Shown one piece after another: positions 25,929 through 34,695 of a stretch of 64,000 nt of DNA. A model generated the notes under the pieces. The model ran no database searches. It was not told the DNA's origin and was given only the letters and a program-made list of their open reading frames with translations. The stretch's first letter is position 1. Each line of letters opens with the position of its first letter. The stretch comes from Clostridiaceae bacterium (GTDB taxonomy: Bacteria; Bacillota; Clostridia; DSM-8532). The translations under genes were made by a program, and so were the position numbers. Location of the stretch: NCBI GenBank assembly GCA_012728095.1, contig JAAYFU010000031.1, forward strand, positions 1 through 64,000, in the 5' to 3' direction.

Positions 25929-26068
25929 GTGAAGAGCAAAGGATAAGAAAAACCCATAGCAAATAATGAAGGCAATAACGAAAAAATAAAACGCAGCAAT
26001 TAACGTAGTTAGATATACCCCTTTATTATCCCCTTTTATTCGCTCCTTTTGGAGCGGCGCATTTTTTT
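25929..26068 (+). ncRNA. Candidate small RNA or long 3' UTR after the HTH gene
   Basis: No ORF fits this gap. TTTATAAT ends at 25922 (weak -35 TTATAT 17 nt upstream), then a purine-rich stretch GAAGAGCAAAGGATAAGAAA, and the region ends in a clear terminator at 26041-26068. The product could be a ~140-nt RNA or only the 3' UTR of the HTH mRNA. No known RNA family was recognised. Confidence 0.3.
26041..26068 (+). terminator. Intrinsic terminator
   Basis: CGCTCC-TTTT-GGAGCG stem, then GCGCA and seven T residues. It ends the HTH transcript or the candidate small RNA. Confidence 0.8.
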
Positions 26069-26097
26069 AATTTATATAGATTCCTCCTTTATTACGG

Positions 26098-26125
26098 AAA
26101 AGACGGATTTTCATCCGTCTTTTTT
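26098..26125. terminator. Bidirectional terminator at the end of the flavoprotein gene
   Basis: AAAAGACGGAT-TTTC-ATCCGTCTTTT, an 11-bp perfect stem with T-runs on both sides. It includes the last codons and stop of the minus-strand reductase gene. Confidence 0.88.
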
Positions 26126-26998
26126 CGTTTCTCTGACATAATCGATTATTTGTCTTGAAGCAATGGCCCCCTGCCCCACGGCGACCGCAATCTGTTTAAA
26201 CACTCCTGTACAGTCTCCTGCGGCAAACAAGCCGGGAATATTGGTCTCCATTTTATCATTTACAATAATGTTTTTTCCCTCCATGGCAATACCCATTTTA
26301 AGCGCAAAACTGGAGGATGAAGCGCTTCCATAGGCTATGAAAAGACCGTCTGTTTTTTCTCTGCTGCCGTCTTCAAAAATTATCTCTTCGATTCTTTCGT
26401 TTCCCTGAAATTCCTTGATTTTTAACGTATTAATCCTGAATTTATCAAGGCTCGTTTTAAGGCTTTCTGAAACCATTAAAGGCATGTTATTTGTATATAA
26501 GGTTATATCCTGGGTAAACGCCGTTAGCTCCTTTGCCTCATGAACAGCGTAATCGGTATATCCCAGGACTCCGACTTTTTTATTGCGGAAGAAAAAACCA
26601 TCGCATGTGGTACAGTAGCTTATGCCGTTTCCTTCAAACCGCTTAAGGTTTTTAATGGGCACCGTAACAACCGGAGCCCCTGTTGCAATCAGTACGGTTG
26701 TTGCCTCATATTCGCCGTTCACTCCGGTTACTTTAAAAATTTCGGTTTTCTCAATATCAACCACTTCATCTTCGATGATTTCGGCTCCAAGCCTGAGAGC
26801 CTGGGCCACTCCTGTTTCCATCAGTTCTTTTCCGCTGACAGGTTCTGCAAATCCATAGTAATTTTCTATTTTATCAGCCTTTAACAGCATGCTGTCAGAT
26901 TTCCCGATAACCAATGTCCTTAAATTAGCTCTGGTGGTATAAATAGCACAAGATATCCCTGCAGGCCCTTTCCCGATAACTATAACATCGTATATCAT
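26111..26998 (-). CDS. Thioredoxin reductase-like FAD/NAD(P)H flavoprotein
   Basis: 295 residues from ATG 26998 (GGGAGG lies 8 nt upstream; the GTG of the track is one codon earlier). The FAD motif VIGKGPAGISCAIYT sits at the N-terminus, with GKGPAG in place of GGGPAG. A redox-active CTTC is near 130 (SYCTTCDGFFFRNKKVGVLG), then a second nucleotide site GVLGYTDYAVHEA that lacks the normal GGGxxA, and the FAD closing motif NIPGLFAAGDCTG. The altered NAD(P)H motif suggests a ferredoxin- or other-partner enzyme rather than a classic TrxB. No thioredoxin gene lies beside it. Confidence 0.85.
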   Translation of the reverse strand: MIYDVIVIGKGPAGISCAIYTTRANLRTLVIGKSDSMLLKADKIENYYGFAEPVSGKELMETGVAQALRLGAEIIEDEVVDIEKTEIFKVTGVNGEYEATTVLIATGAPVVTVPIKNLKRFEGNGISYCTTCDGFFFRNKKVGVLGYTDYAVHEAKELTAFTQDITLYTNNMPLMVSESLKTSLDKFRINTLKIKEFQGNERIEEIIFEDGSREKTDGLFIAYGSASSSSFALKMGIAMEGKNIIVNDKMETNIPGLFAAGDCTGVFKQIAVAVGQGAIASRQIIDYVRETKKDG

Positions 26999-27179
26999 CA
27001 CTTTATCCTCCCTTCTGGTCTTTACCTAATTATTACCCATTATAACAAAAGAATATTAATATTATTTTAAATCTTCCTCCCACGGGCCGCTCATATATTT
27101 CAATCATGTAACCGCTCAGCGGTCTTTCCTCTGAAGAGAATCGGCTTATCTCAATGAGAAACCTTGTGCCCGCATATCA

Positions 27180-27376
27180 ATGTAATCCTGTGCGAAGCGC
27201 AGTAACTATAATGTCATTCTGAACGAGCGAAGCGAAGTGAAGAATCTTTTATTGTTAACACATAAGATCCTTCGCTAACGCTCAGGATGACCGTTTGGTC
27301 AGATTCTTCGCTTACGCTCAGAATGACATGGGAGGTGTTATCCTGAGCGAAGTGTAAGCGGAGCTGAAAGATCTTA
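27180..27376. repeat. Dispersed repeat, copy 3
   Basis: ATGTCATTCTGAACGAGCGA, AAGTGAAGAATCTT, then TAAGATCCTTCGCTAACGCT followed by CAGGATGACC, AGATTCTTCGCTTACGCTCA with GAATGACA, and a flipped TTATCCTGAGCGAAGTG. Several half-elements are nested in both orientations. It lies between the reductase start and the 3' end of the Tad-like operon. The rest of this 400-bp gap shows no gene. Confidence 0.85.
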
Positions 27377-27405
27377 GTCAATAATTAATTGTCATTTTTG
27401 ATTTT

Positions 27406-28407
27406 TTACGGACGGCAGTTGGGACAGGGAAAATATCCTTCGGCGGCTGTTTCGTACGCGTTGGAAAAATAAGCTATACTGTCCCGGTTGAATCCGGGAT
27501 CCGAAACAACGGTGTTTTGTAGAAATTCACAATCACTTCTGCAATAATATAAGATCCCCTGGTAAGTATAGCCGGTTAAAGGGGCTCTTCTTATGACTCT
27601 TGCTCCCCCGAGGGCATAATGCTTATAGTTCTTGCCGGTAAGGACAGGAAAGCCCTGGGCATAAACTATGATACCCTCGTCGGTAAGAGCTCTTTTCCAG
27701 TCCGCATCATCTATTGACGGAAATTCCAGTTTAACCGAGAAGCTTTTCCCCAATGTCCATTGGTTATAATAATCCATATATGCCATGATTTTTTCTTCAA
27801 CAGAGTTTTTAACTGCCGCTAAGCGTAGATTCTCAAAGGTCTGTTTATCTTTAAAGTAAGAGATTTCTTCTTCAAATTCGCTGTAATCGCCTTCTCTAAG
27901 GGTCTGGTCAGCAATATCAAAAATATAGATTTTATTCTCAAGAGTATAACGAATGATAAATCTGTCGGATAAAACTTCTCCGATATAGTGCTGCATGGGG
28001 AACCATACATGTTTAATCTCGTTTTGCCCGTTTATGTTTTTATATTCATCGAGGGCATATAATGTAAACCCTTCACTTTCAAGAAAAACCAGGACCGGTA
28101 TGCAGGCATCCACCCTCGCCATTAATGACTGATTGCCCTTCGCGTTAAAGGAATGGTATACAGTGTCAAAAAAAACTTCAGCGGCAAGCTGCTTGGCTTC
28201 TGTAAATCTTACGTTACCTGCATATGTAAGCCCCGTTCCTTTGTTTGACAGGATGAATGCGGCATCGACGGCTGCATTGTCGATTATATTGTCATAGTAA
28301 TATCTTAATTTATTATCCTGTATCGCCGTTTCAGTTTCCTGGGCACTTATGAAAATGAAGGGAGAAATGATAATTACAAACATGATTGCGAAACTAGTAA
28401 GCTTCAT
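27406..28407 (-). CDS. Secreted or membrane-anchored protein of the Tad-like locus
   Basis: 333 residues from ATG 28407 (GGGAGGA 10 nt upstream; the track TTG start spans that site). The N-terminal hydrophobic segment SFAIMFVIIISPFIFISA, followed by QETETAIQ, acts as a signal peptide or anchor. The rest is hydrophilic and outside the cell: DNIIDNAAVDAAFILSN, a beta-rich middle part and a C-terminal CPNC pair (YFPCPNCRP). Earlier Cys (YYCRSDCEF) could form disulfides. DNAAVDAA following a hydrophobic stretch is reminiscent of TadE/TadG-like minor pilins. It overlaps the preceding gene by 14 nt and is the last gene of the operon. Confidence 0.6.
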   Translation of the reverse strand: MKLTSFAIMFVIIISPFIFISAQETETAIQDNKLRYYYDNIIDNAAVDAAFILSNKGTGLTYAGNVRFTEAKQLAAEVFFDTVYHSFNAKGNQSLMARVDACIPVLVFLESEGFTLYALDEYKNINGQNEIKHVWFPMQHYIGEVLSDRFIIRYTLENKIYIFDIADQTLREGDYSEFEEEISYFKDKQTFENLRLAAVKNSVEEKIMAYMDYYNQWTLGKSFSVKLEFPSIDDADWKRALTDEGIIVYAQGFPVLTGKNYKHYALGGARVIRRAPLTGYTYQGILYYCRSDCEFLQNTVVSDPGFNRDSIAYFSNAYETAAEGYFPCPNCRP

Positions 28408-28948
28408 TTCTAACCATTCCTCCCGCGCGAACAAATATGGCAGGGTAATCAGTATTCCTGAACAGTATCATGTCCCGAACCGCTGTTGCCATTGTTTTAC
28501 CCTTGTTTTGTACTTCGACAAAAAAAAGATCTCCCATACTCATATCATAGCGCCGGGATTTATCATGTGCCGGCAGCGTCGGATTATCCGGGTACAGGAC
28601 ACCCAAAATGTCATTTTCACCATATTTTATATGGGTTATCTCATATTCGCCGGTGAAGCTTAAATTGCCGTTAATCTGTTTATATATCGGATTAACCGAC
28701 CTTTTTATATGTGAAAGTCTGATTGTATAAGTGTTTCCCGTTGAGTTGACACGATTTGTGAATTCCATGTACATATCGGGTGTTATATACCCTGTGTCCC
28801 TGCAGGCATCAACGAACCTGTTACATTCTGCCAGAACGACATTGTAGGCGATATCATCCTGCCTGTCCAGGACAGTCATCAACGGAAAAAGAAACATTAA
28901 TACAGCGCATAATAAAAACGCTAACACATTCCAGAAAGCTCTGTCCAT
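28394..28948 (-). CDS. Pseudopilin-like single-span protein of the Tad-like locus
   Basis: 184 residues. A short N-terminus MDRAFWN is followed at once by a hydrophobic helix (VLAFLLCAVLMFLFPLMTVL, 8-27) and a soluble domain of about 155 residues. RQDDIAYNVVLAECNRFVDACRDTGYITPDMY is an amphipathic helix, as in TadE-like pilins and class III pilins. No prepilin-peptidase G-x-x-x-x-E site is seen before the helix, so it may stay unprocessed. It lies 13 nt after the previous gene. Function inferred from context. Confidence 0.55.
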   Translation of the reverse strand: MDRAFWNVLAFLLCAVLMFLFPLMTVLDRQDDIAYNVVLAECNRFVDACRDTGYITPDMYMEFTNRVNSTGNTYTIRLSHIKRSVNPIYKQINGNLSFTGEYEITHIKYGENDILGVLYPDNPTLPAHDKSRRYDMSMGDLFFVEVQNKGKTMATAVRDMILFRNTDYPAIFVRAGGMVRNEAY

Positions 28949-28961
28949 GCCTCCTCCTTTG

Positions 28962-29384
28962 CTATCGCAAGATATATTTGACTTTTATTATTCGTCCCGA
29001 ATTGTCCTTATCAAACTCAATGTCATAGAATAAAGCATGGTTTACATCCGATATTTCAACATTGGCCGCATCTCTTCCGCAAATACATATTTCTGCATTG
29101 CTCTGGTACGAGGATTCAATTGAATCGGAATACAACCTGAGCACTTCACTGTTTTTCACAAGTCTTTTGGCTTCCAGAAGCTGATGTATTACCTCTGTCC
29201 CTTTTATTGGATATTCTCCTTTTCCTCCGGTTACGGCAACCATCCTGTCATCGTTAATAAGCGCACTGCTTTGGGCAATATAATCCCGGTAATTGTTATA
29301 ATCAGAAAAGTAAAACGTTAAAGCCAATCCAAGCAGAACGACTGCCAGATCCAGGTATAATACTCTTTCAATATTACCGCTCAT
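28962..29384 (-). CDS. Small single-span protein of the Tad-like locus
   Basis: 140 residues. MSGNIERVLYLDLAVVLLGLALTFYF gives one N-terminal membrane helix at about 8-26, then a soluble domain with FSDYNNYRDYIAQSSALIND and CICGRDAANVEISDVNHALFYDIEF (a CxC pair). The size and topology are like minor pilins or pseudopilins. It is 2 nt downstream of the 192-residue gene and 13 nt before the 184-residue one. No family recognised. Confidence 0.5.
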   Translation of the reverse strand: MSGNIERVLYLDLAVVLLGLALTFYFSDYNNYRDYIAQSSALINDDRMVAVTGGKGEYPIKGTEVIHQLLEAKRLVKNSEVLRLYSDSIESSYQSNAEICICGRDAANVEISDVNHALFYDIEFDKDNSGRIIKVKYILR

Positions 29385-29386
29385 AA

Positions 29387-29965
29387 TCAGTCCTTCTGTG
29401 CAAAAATCACGCCACGAATTTTTAAGTTTGTATCGTATATCAAGTGGGATATAAACTTTCCGGAGGGATTGATATACCTGGATGTAAGGTTGGGATTCTC
29501 ACAGTCTCTTCTTTCTGCGTCCATAACAGTTTTGCTGACACTGGTTAGAAGTTCTCCGCTGTTTACCGACAGTATTACGCACCGGTTGTCAATCCGCAGC
29601 GTGCCGTTCGTTTTTGATATGTACTGGTTATAGTCTGAGATGTTCAGGCCTGTTCCGGCGGAAAGGTCCAGGTTTACAGGATTCCCGCCATTGGATCCCA
29701 GGGTTGCCACAAGGATGATAACTTCGCCGCTTCTGCCTGAAAAAGTTCCCAGGGCTGACAATACATCATCACCCTTTACTTCCTTTCCGTCATATATTCT
29801 GAATTCTTCTTCCGCCATGCTTTGGGATATTGACCCTATACGGTCATTGGCCAAACTGCTTACTTCTTTCATTCCGCCGAAAATACTCAGCCCTATGGTA
29901 ACGACTGCAATAAAGAGAAGAATTGAAACTCCCATCCAAAGCGCTTTAGATAAATTACCTTCCAT
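29387..29965 (-). CDS. Pilin-like single-span protein of the Tad-like locus
   Basis: 192 residues. MEGNLSKALWMGVSILLFIAVVTIGLSIFGGM has an N-terminal helix at 8-31, then RIGSISQSMAEEEFRIYDGKEV and a beta-rich soluble domain with a central ALGTFSGRSGEVIILVATLGSNGG stretch. The layout (short leader, long hydrophobic helix, globular C-terminus) is that of a class III/Flp-like or TadE-like pilin. No clear peptidase site is visible. It is encoded 24 nt after the platform protein gene. Confidence 0.5.
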   Translation of the reverse strand: MEGNLSKALWMGVSILLFIAVVTIGLSIFGGMKEVSSLANDRIGSISQSMAEEEFRIYDGKEVKGDDVLSALGTFSGRSGEVIILVATLGSNGGNPVNLDLSAGTGLNISDYNQYISKTNGTLRIDNRCVILSVNSGELLTSVSKTVMDAERRDCENPNLTSRYINPSGKFISHLIYDTNLKIRGVIFAQKD

Positions 29966-29989
29966 AGCCTTGCCTCCCGTAAATTTTAT

Positions 29990-32023
29990 TTATATTTGCA
30001 TTATTTGTTTATAAAATGCCGCAATACTGTTCATTCCGGACACAATCATCGGTATTATCAGGTAAAGAATAATCATCATATATACCGGCAAAAAACCTAT
30101 CATATTACCCAGGTTTTTCTTTCTCTCGACTATTCTTTCATTGGTATCTTTTCGGGTTTCGCGATTGAAATTCATTTCGTTTTCCAACTCTTCGAAGGCC
30201 TTTGCCACTTCCAAGTCCGAGCTGGCCAGCTGAAGGTTGTCTATTATAGCCAGTAAAGGCGGAAAACCAACCTCGGCTTTAAGTTCTTCCAACGCTTCAT
30301 AAGGTCCGGAACTGAAGTTCAGTATGCATTTTTGCAAGGGTTCTTTAAAATGAACCGAGAAAGCCTCCATCCATTCCAGGATCTCATGAACGTGAACCCT
30401 GTTCATATGCATCAGCATAAGAATAATTGTTTGGAACTGTGTAACTTCATCTTCCATATCAATCCTTCTTGCCTTTGCCATAATAGCAAGGCTGATGACA
30501 GGAACCCAATATCCCGCGATAAAAAGTAAGATACATACAATTAGCTGCCACCACCAGAATATATTGCGGGAGAGCGTATGGATCTTTTTATTAATTCTTT
30601 CATGGGCAGCTGTCAGTTCCTGTTTGGTTAATTGCCCGTCTTCAATCAGTCTTTCAAGTACCTGGTTCTCGTCCGGGTTTTTACCCAGGCTTAAAATAAT
30701 CTTCCTGTCAAAATCTGCGATATTTTTAAGCCTTTCATATTCCTGGTCCGATAGTTTTCCACCCAGAAAACCGTCAGGCATCTGTGGCAAATACAGGACA
30801 GAATACCTTGTGTATGCGTTTAACCCTAAAAACATGCAAATGCCGGAAATAAACGCGATAAGCCCGATAAGAAGCCTGCGGACATACAGGGTGTATATGT
30901 TCAAAGGCGCCATAGCGCTTTTTATAAGCTCCGTCAAATACTGCCGCTTTTTTGAGTACTGCCGGGGCACCAGTCGGTCCACGACCGGATGAAGCAGTTT
31001 TTCATATATCCGTTCTTCAAATGATTTTTTAACATATCCGATATTGATATGATCATCAAAACGCTGAAGTTTTCTTAAAATCATATAGCAGACAACTGAA
31101 GAAAAAACGACTCCAATACCCAGGACAATGCCCAACCTGCTGGAATAGAATGATTCCAGAGGCGCGAAGCTGCCTGCCGCCCAGTTTCTCAGGGGTTTTA
31201 AGAAAAACAAAGGAAGAAGGGATATTGTGGTAAGGCTTTTCAAAGCGTACTTTAGCTTTTCCCGCTTGTATAATTCAGCCTTGATTTCGCTGCCCAGATA
31301 TGCTATGCACCGTACAAAGACCGAACTTCCATTGACAACCGTGTCTCCGTATTCCTTGGTAATGAAAACTATACCTGCAAGCATTTTAAAATATTTATTG
31401 GGAGCCGTTTCATAATACTTTTCCAGTTCCGCTTCCACATCCTTGGAAAAAAGAATGTCATTAATCCGCTCGGCCTGGGTATAAACTTCGAAAGTCCCTT
31501 TCCGGTTCAGAAGTTCACAAGCTTCCAGGTTTGCGTCCTCGACCGATTTATGCTCATAATATTTATGTCTGAGAAATTCCAGATATTTAATCTGCTGTTT
31601 AAGAAGTCTGTCCTGAAGATTGCTTATGTACAAATCTATAATTGTGTCCGCGATAAAAGACAAAAGTATCGCAAATAATATCATGATCAAAAAGTCGCGG
31701 GTAAGTATCCAGAAAATGATAACAACAGAAACATACGCCGCCGCTGAAAACAAAAGAAGGATAACAGCAGTTTTTCTGATATTTCTTTCATCAGAGACAG
31801 TATAGATTTCAAGTCTTTTCCTGATATTCAGCAGAAGCTTTTTTAATACGGGAATTCTGCTGAATCTGCGGTACAGTAAAATATAAAATGTCGGATATTT
31901 TTCCCCTATTTGTCTTAAGTTTTTATCCAGTTTATTCCGCTTCTTTGCATAAACCAGGTTTGCCATTATCAATAAGAACGCGAGAAAGAAACAGAAAACT
32001 CCGATTATGCCATATGTATTCAA
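29990..32023 (-). CDS. Fused TadB-TadC-like inner-membrane platform protein
   Basis: 677 residues. In other Tad systems, TadB and TadC are two T2SF-domain proteins of about 300 residues. Here one chain seems to hold both. The first half has helices at 5-27, 85-107, 110-135 and 275-320 with RLLKQQIKYLEFLRHKYYEHKSVEDANLEACELL, a T2SF-like cytosolic region. The second half has helices near 385-410 and 495-520, then EDEVTQFQTIILMLMHMNRVHVHEILEWMEAFSVHF, the other T2SF-like region, and a last helix (VYMMIILYLIIPMIVSGM). It would be the membrane base on which the ATPase acts. The gene overlaps the ATPase gene by 4 nt. Confidence 0.7.
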   Translation of the reverse strand: MNTYGIIGVFCFFLAFLLIMANLVYAKKRNKLDKNLRQIGEKYPTFYILLYRRFSRIPVLKKLLLNIRKRLEIYTVSDERNIRKTAVILLLFSAAAYVSVVIIFWILTRDFLIMILFAILLSFIADTIIDLYISNLQDRLLKQQIKYLEFLRHKYYEHKSVEDANLEACELLNRKGTFEVYTQAERINDILFSKDVEAELEKYYETAPNKYFKMLAGIVFITKEYGDTVVNGSSVFVRCIAYLGSEIKAELYKREKLKYALKSLTTISLLPLFFLKPLRNWAAGSFAPLESFYSSRLGIVLGIGVVFSSVVCYMILRKLQRFDDHINIGYVKKSFEERIYEKLLHPVVDRLVPRQYSKKRQYLTELIKSAMAPLNIYTLYVRRLLIGLIAFISGICMFLGLNAYTRYSVLYLPQMPDGFLGGKLSDQEYERLKNIADFDRKIILSLGKNPDENQVLERLIEDGQLTKQELTAAHERINKKIHTLSRNIFWWWQLIVCILLFIAGYWVPVISLAIMAKARRIDMEDEVTQFQTIILMLMHMNRVHVHEILEWMEAFSVHFKEPLQKCILNFSSGPYEALEELKAEVGFPPLLAIIDNLQLASSDLEVAKAFEELENEMNFNRETRKDTNERIVERKKNLGNMIGFLPVYMMIILYLIIPMIVSGMNSIAAFYKQIMQI

Positions 32024-33894
32024 ACTCTCACCCCGCTTTCCAGGTTGAAATGCAAGTTTAGGAAATCGTCGAATTGCCGTGCATCTTCGGCTGTCATGGC
32101 GCGTTTCATCCTCTCTGTCCTTTCTTTTGAAACAGGGTTGACCACAACATACCGGCCATTTCTGAATTCAATAATATTGCGGCACTCAAATATCCTTTTA
32201 TCGGTCATCTTCTTATAATACTCAGCGGTTGTTTCCATGAAAGAAGCTGTTTTATCAGTTATATTCTTTTCATAAACAAAATTGTCAGGCAGTGGCGTAT
32301 CCTTTAGTTCAACTATTTCTGTGATTCGTTCAATATATCTTTTGCCTTCGTAATCTCTTGCAAGATGTATGTCAAAATCAAGGACCGAAACCACCTGCTG
32401 TTCGGCTATTTTTTCATTTGTGAACATTTCGCATTTCAATAATGAATTCCGGAGAGAATAAACCAGATCCCGCGTAGTTTTTGCATGATGGGTAAAAAGA
32501 GTAAACAGCGAAGCCACCTGGGCCATCTGTATCATCCATGCCGCTACCGGATCGGTTGCCACTTCTCCCAGTATGTTCACGCTGCCGTCTGTCTTTTTCT
32601 GAATATCAAGTCCCATTTGCCCCGAAATAGTTTCAGTCTCTCTGAAGGACAGGATATTTCTTCTAGGGTATAAACGTCTTAGATTCAGTTCAAAAGCCAT
32701 TTCCTGGATACGAAGTGTTAAGGTGGCATAAATATGTTCAATCATGGCCATAAGCATTGTGGTTTTCCCGCTTCCCTGCTGCCCGGTCACGGCTGTTATC
32801 ATCCCGCCCTTTACTATGTATTTGATCAGGTTTATGGGCAAATTGGCATTCTCATCCTGAATAAGCATTTCCAACGTTACATTTTTAATGTAAAATTTGC
32901 GGACAAAAAAAGCCCAGGATTCAGAAAACGGCGGCCGTACCACAAGGACACGGCTTCCGTCCTTCATCTCGTTTACCCTGTAGCCTGTAGCCTCTGAAAG
33001 CTGGCCTCCCCGATTGTAACGGTATATTATCTGGCATACCCTTTTTAGCTCGCTTTCACTTTCAAAGCTTAAAAAATCAAGTTTTATGGATTTGCCTTTA
33101 TAGAAAATCCATACGCTTTCATAGTTTTTCTGGTAACTTGCGGCAATATCCATTTGCTGCCGGAAGTTCGAAAAATCAAAATGGTCCGTGGTTACCCCGG
33201 AAACTCCGGCAGATACGCCGTCAATATTCATATCCCTGATTTCATCTATGACGCCTAACCCTTTATATTGTTCATACACCGCCTGGGTGATAACCTCGAG
33301 TTTGTCTTCCTTCGTGAGGATAAAACCCATCCTGTCATAAATATGCTCAATCTCCTGCCTGGATATAAAATAACAATATTCTCCATCCTCGTTCTTTTTC
33401 AGTTTATCCAGCTCAAACTCATCAATTATATACGAAAGCGCATCGGCTCCATGTTTCTTCTTCATCATGTGAAGTAGAATTGCAAACTTATGCTTTGTTG
33501 ACAGAAGGTATGGATTATTGAAAGGAATGATTAAATTGAGCTTTTCATCAGGGATATAGGCATGAAGAATATCATAAATTAAAGCCTTGACAAACTGTTT
33601 ATCCACAATGGAGCCGTGCATACATACCTTGAGCGCTTTTTTAAGTTCCGCCCTTTTATTGGCTTGCTTTTTAAACTCCACCTCGTTGAGGCCAAGCTCA
33701 AATAAATTAGTTCTTGTTATCTCGTTAATGCAATCCCTGACATATTCGATAAGTCCCGGAATTGTGTACTTCTGGGGATCTTCATTTTCGCCTGTCTCCA
33801 TATGGTACTTTCTTGATACAAAGAAAAAGTACAGGGATATACCCAGGCCAAGCAGTATTAAAATGAGCATTACCAGGTTTATGGCAAACGGCAA
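32020..33894 (-). CDS. CpaF/TadA-like secretion ATPase with N-terminal membrane anchor
   Basis: 624 residues. A hydrophobic N-terminal segment (NLVMLILILLGLGISLYFFFV, 6-26) is unusual for this normally soluble family. An N-terminal helical domain (about 45-340) is followed by the RecA-like core. Walker A is TGQQGSGKTT near 395. An Asp/Glu-box-like region FRETETISGQMG and a Walker B-like NILGEVATDPVAAW come next, where CpaF has GEVRGxEA. The His-box is THHAKTTRDL in place of T-x-HANS. It should power assembly or export at the membrane. Its 3' end overlaps the platform gene and its 5' end overlaps the MinD-like gene by 16 nt. Confidence 0.75.
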   Translation of the reverse strand: MPFAINLVMLILILLGLGISLYFFFVSRKYHMETGENEDPQKYTIPGLIEYVRDCINEITRTNLFELGLNEVEFKKQANKRAELKKALKVCMHGSIVDKQFVKALIYDILHAYIPDEKLNLIIPFNNPYLLSTKHKFAILLHMMKKKHGADALSYIIDEFELDKLKKNEDGEYCYFISRQEIEHIYDRMGFILTKEDKLEVITQAVYEQYKGLGVIDEIRDMNIDGVSAGVSGVTTDHFDFSNFRQQMDIAASYQKNYESVWIFYKGKSIKLDFLSFESESELKRVCQIIYRYNRGGQLSEATGYRVNEMKDGSRVLVVRPPFSESWAFFVRKFYIKNVTLEMLIQDENANLPINLIKYIVKGGMITAVTGQQGSGKTTMLMAMIEHIYATLTLRIQEMAFELNLRRLYPRRNILSFRETETISGQMGLDIQKKTDGSVNILGEVATDPVAAWMIQMAQVASLFTLFTHHAKTTRDLVYSLRNSLLKCEMFTNEKIAEQQVVSVLDFDIHLARDYEGKRYIERITEIVELKDTPLPDNFVYEKNITDKTASFMETTAEYYKKMTDKRIFECRNIIEFRNGRYVVVNPVSKERTERMKRAMTAEDARQFDDFLNLHFNLESGVRV

Positions 33895-34694
33895 CTTTTA
33901 TCGCACCCCTCAACAATGTACTCACAGAGCCGGTTCAAAGCGCTGAATATCTCTTTTTCTTCGCCGCGTTTTGTATTTCGGTTAAATGCGACATATTCAT
34001 ATACTCTTCCGGTGTTCAAAGCATCCAATAAATGTGAACTATTGGGAATTTCAAAAACGTAATTTCTCTTTATTCCAAATTTTCTTGCAAGGTTGGCTCC
34101 CGTTATGCCACTGTTCTTTTCATATCGCGCCAAAACAAATGCAGCCTGTTTTTGCCCTAAAAACTCATACTCATTAAAAAGGGCGGCCAGGTCATCCAGT
34201 AATAAACTGTTCTGATTTACACAAAACACTATTATGTCCGAATTTTTAAGAAGACTTAAACTGTTGTTTACTTTAATACCGCTGTGAACATCCAGTATTA
34301 TAAGGTCATAAAACTCTTTCGCCAGGCCGAGTACGCTTAAGAAAAGCTCCTGGTCTTCCTGCGGCATTATTTGCTTTTTCTCGGATCCCAAAAGCAAGTC
34401 CATCCTGTGATTTTTCAGGACCGAATATGTATAATCCGCAATCATTTCCGGCTTAAGTCTTCCGTTTTTCACGAGTCTTAACAGCGCATCGATTCCCTGG
34501 TTATTCAGTCTTCCGAAACTGTTACTCTGTTTTGGCTTTTTAAACAAATAACCTTCTATAGCGTTTTTTTCTGTTTGGTTATGAGCAATCAACGTTTTTA
34601 AAGCCGTATTCTGTGCTATGAATGAGGCCACTGCTGCCGTGGTAGTGCTTGTCGCTCCCTGTCCGTGCATGTTTGACCAGAAGGAAACCTGCAT
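33879..34694 (-). CDS. CpaE/MinD-like protein with degraded P-loop
   Basis: 271 residues. MQVSFWSNMHGQGATSTTTAAVASF is positioned like the deviant Walker A (KGGxGKT) of MinD/ParA proteins, but the catalytic Lys is missing (HGQGATSTT). The rest of the fold is kept: FYDLIILDVHSGI (Walker B-like), NSDIIVFCVNQNSLLLDDL, and FVLARYEKNSGITGANLARKFG. CpaE proteins localise Tad machines to the cell pole, and some lack the ATP site. It sits between the CpaF-like gene and a second MinD-like gene, so a scaffolding role is likely (inference). Confidence 0.65.
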   Translation of the reverse strand: MQVSFWSNMHGQGATSTTTAAVASFIAQNTALKTLIAHNQTEKNAIEGYLFKKPKQSNSFGRLNNQGIDALLRLVKNGRLKPEMIADYTYSVLKNHRMDLLLGSEKKQIMPQEDQELFLSVLGLAKEFYDLIILDVHSGIKVNNSLSLLKNSDIIVFCVNQNSLLLDDLAALFNEYEFLGQKQAAFVLARYEKNSGITGANLARKFGIKRNYVFEIPNSSHLLDALNTGRVYEYVAFNRNTKRGEEKEIFSALNRLCEYIVEGCDKSCRLP

Positions 34695-34695
34695 C

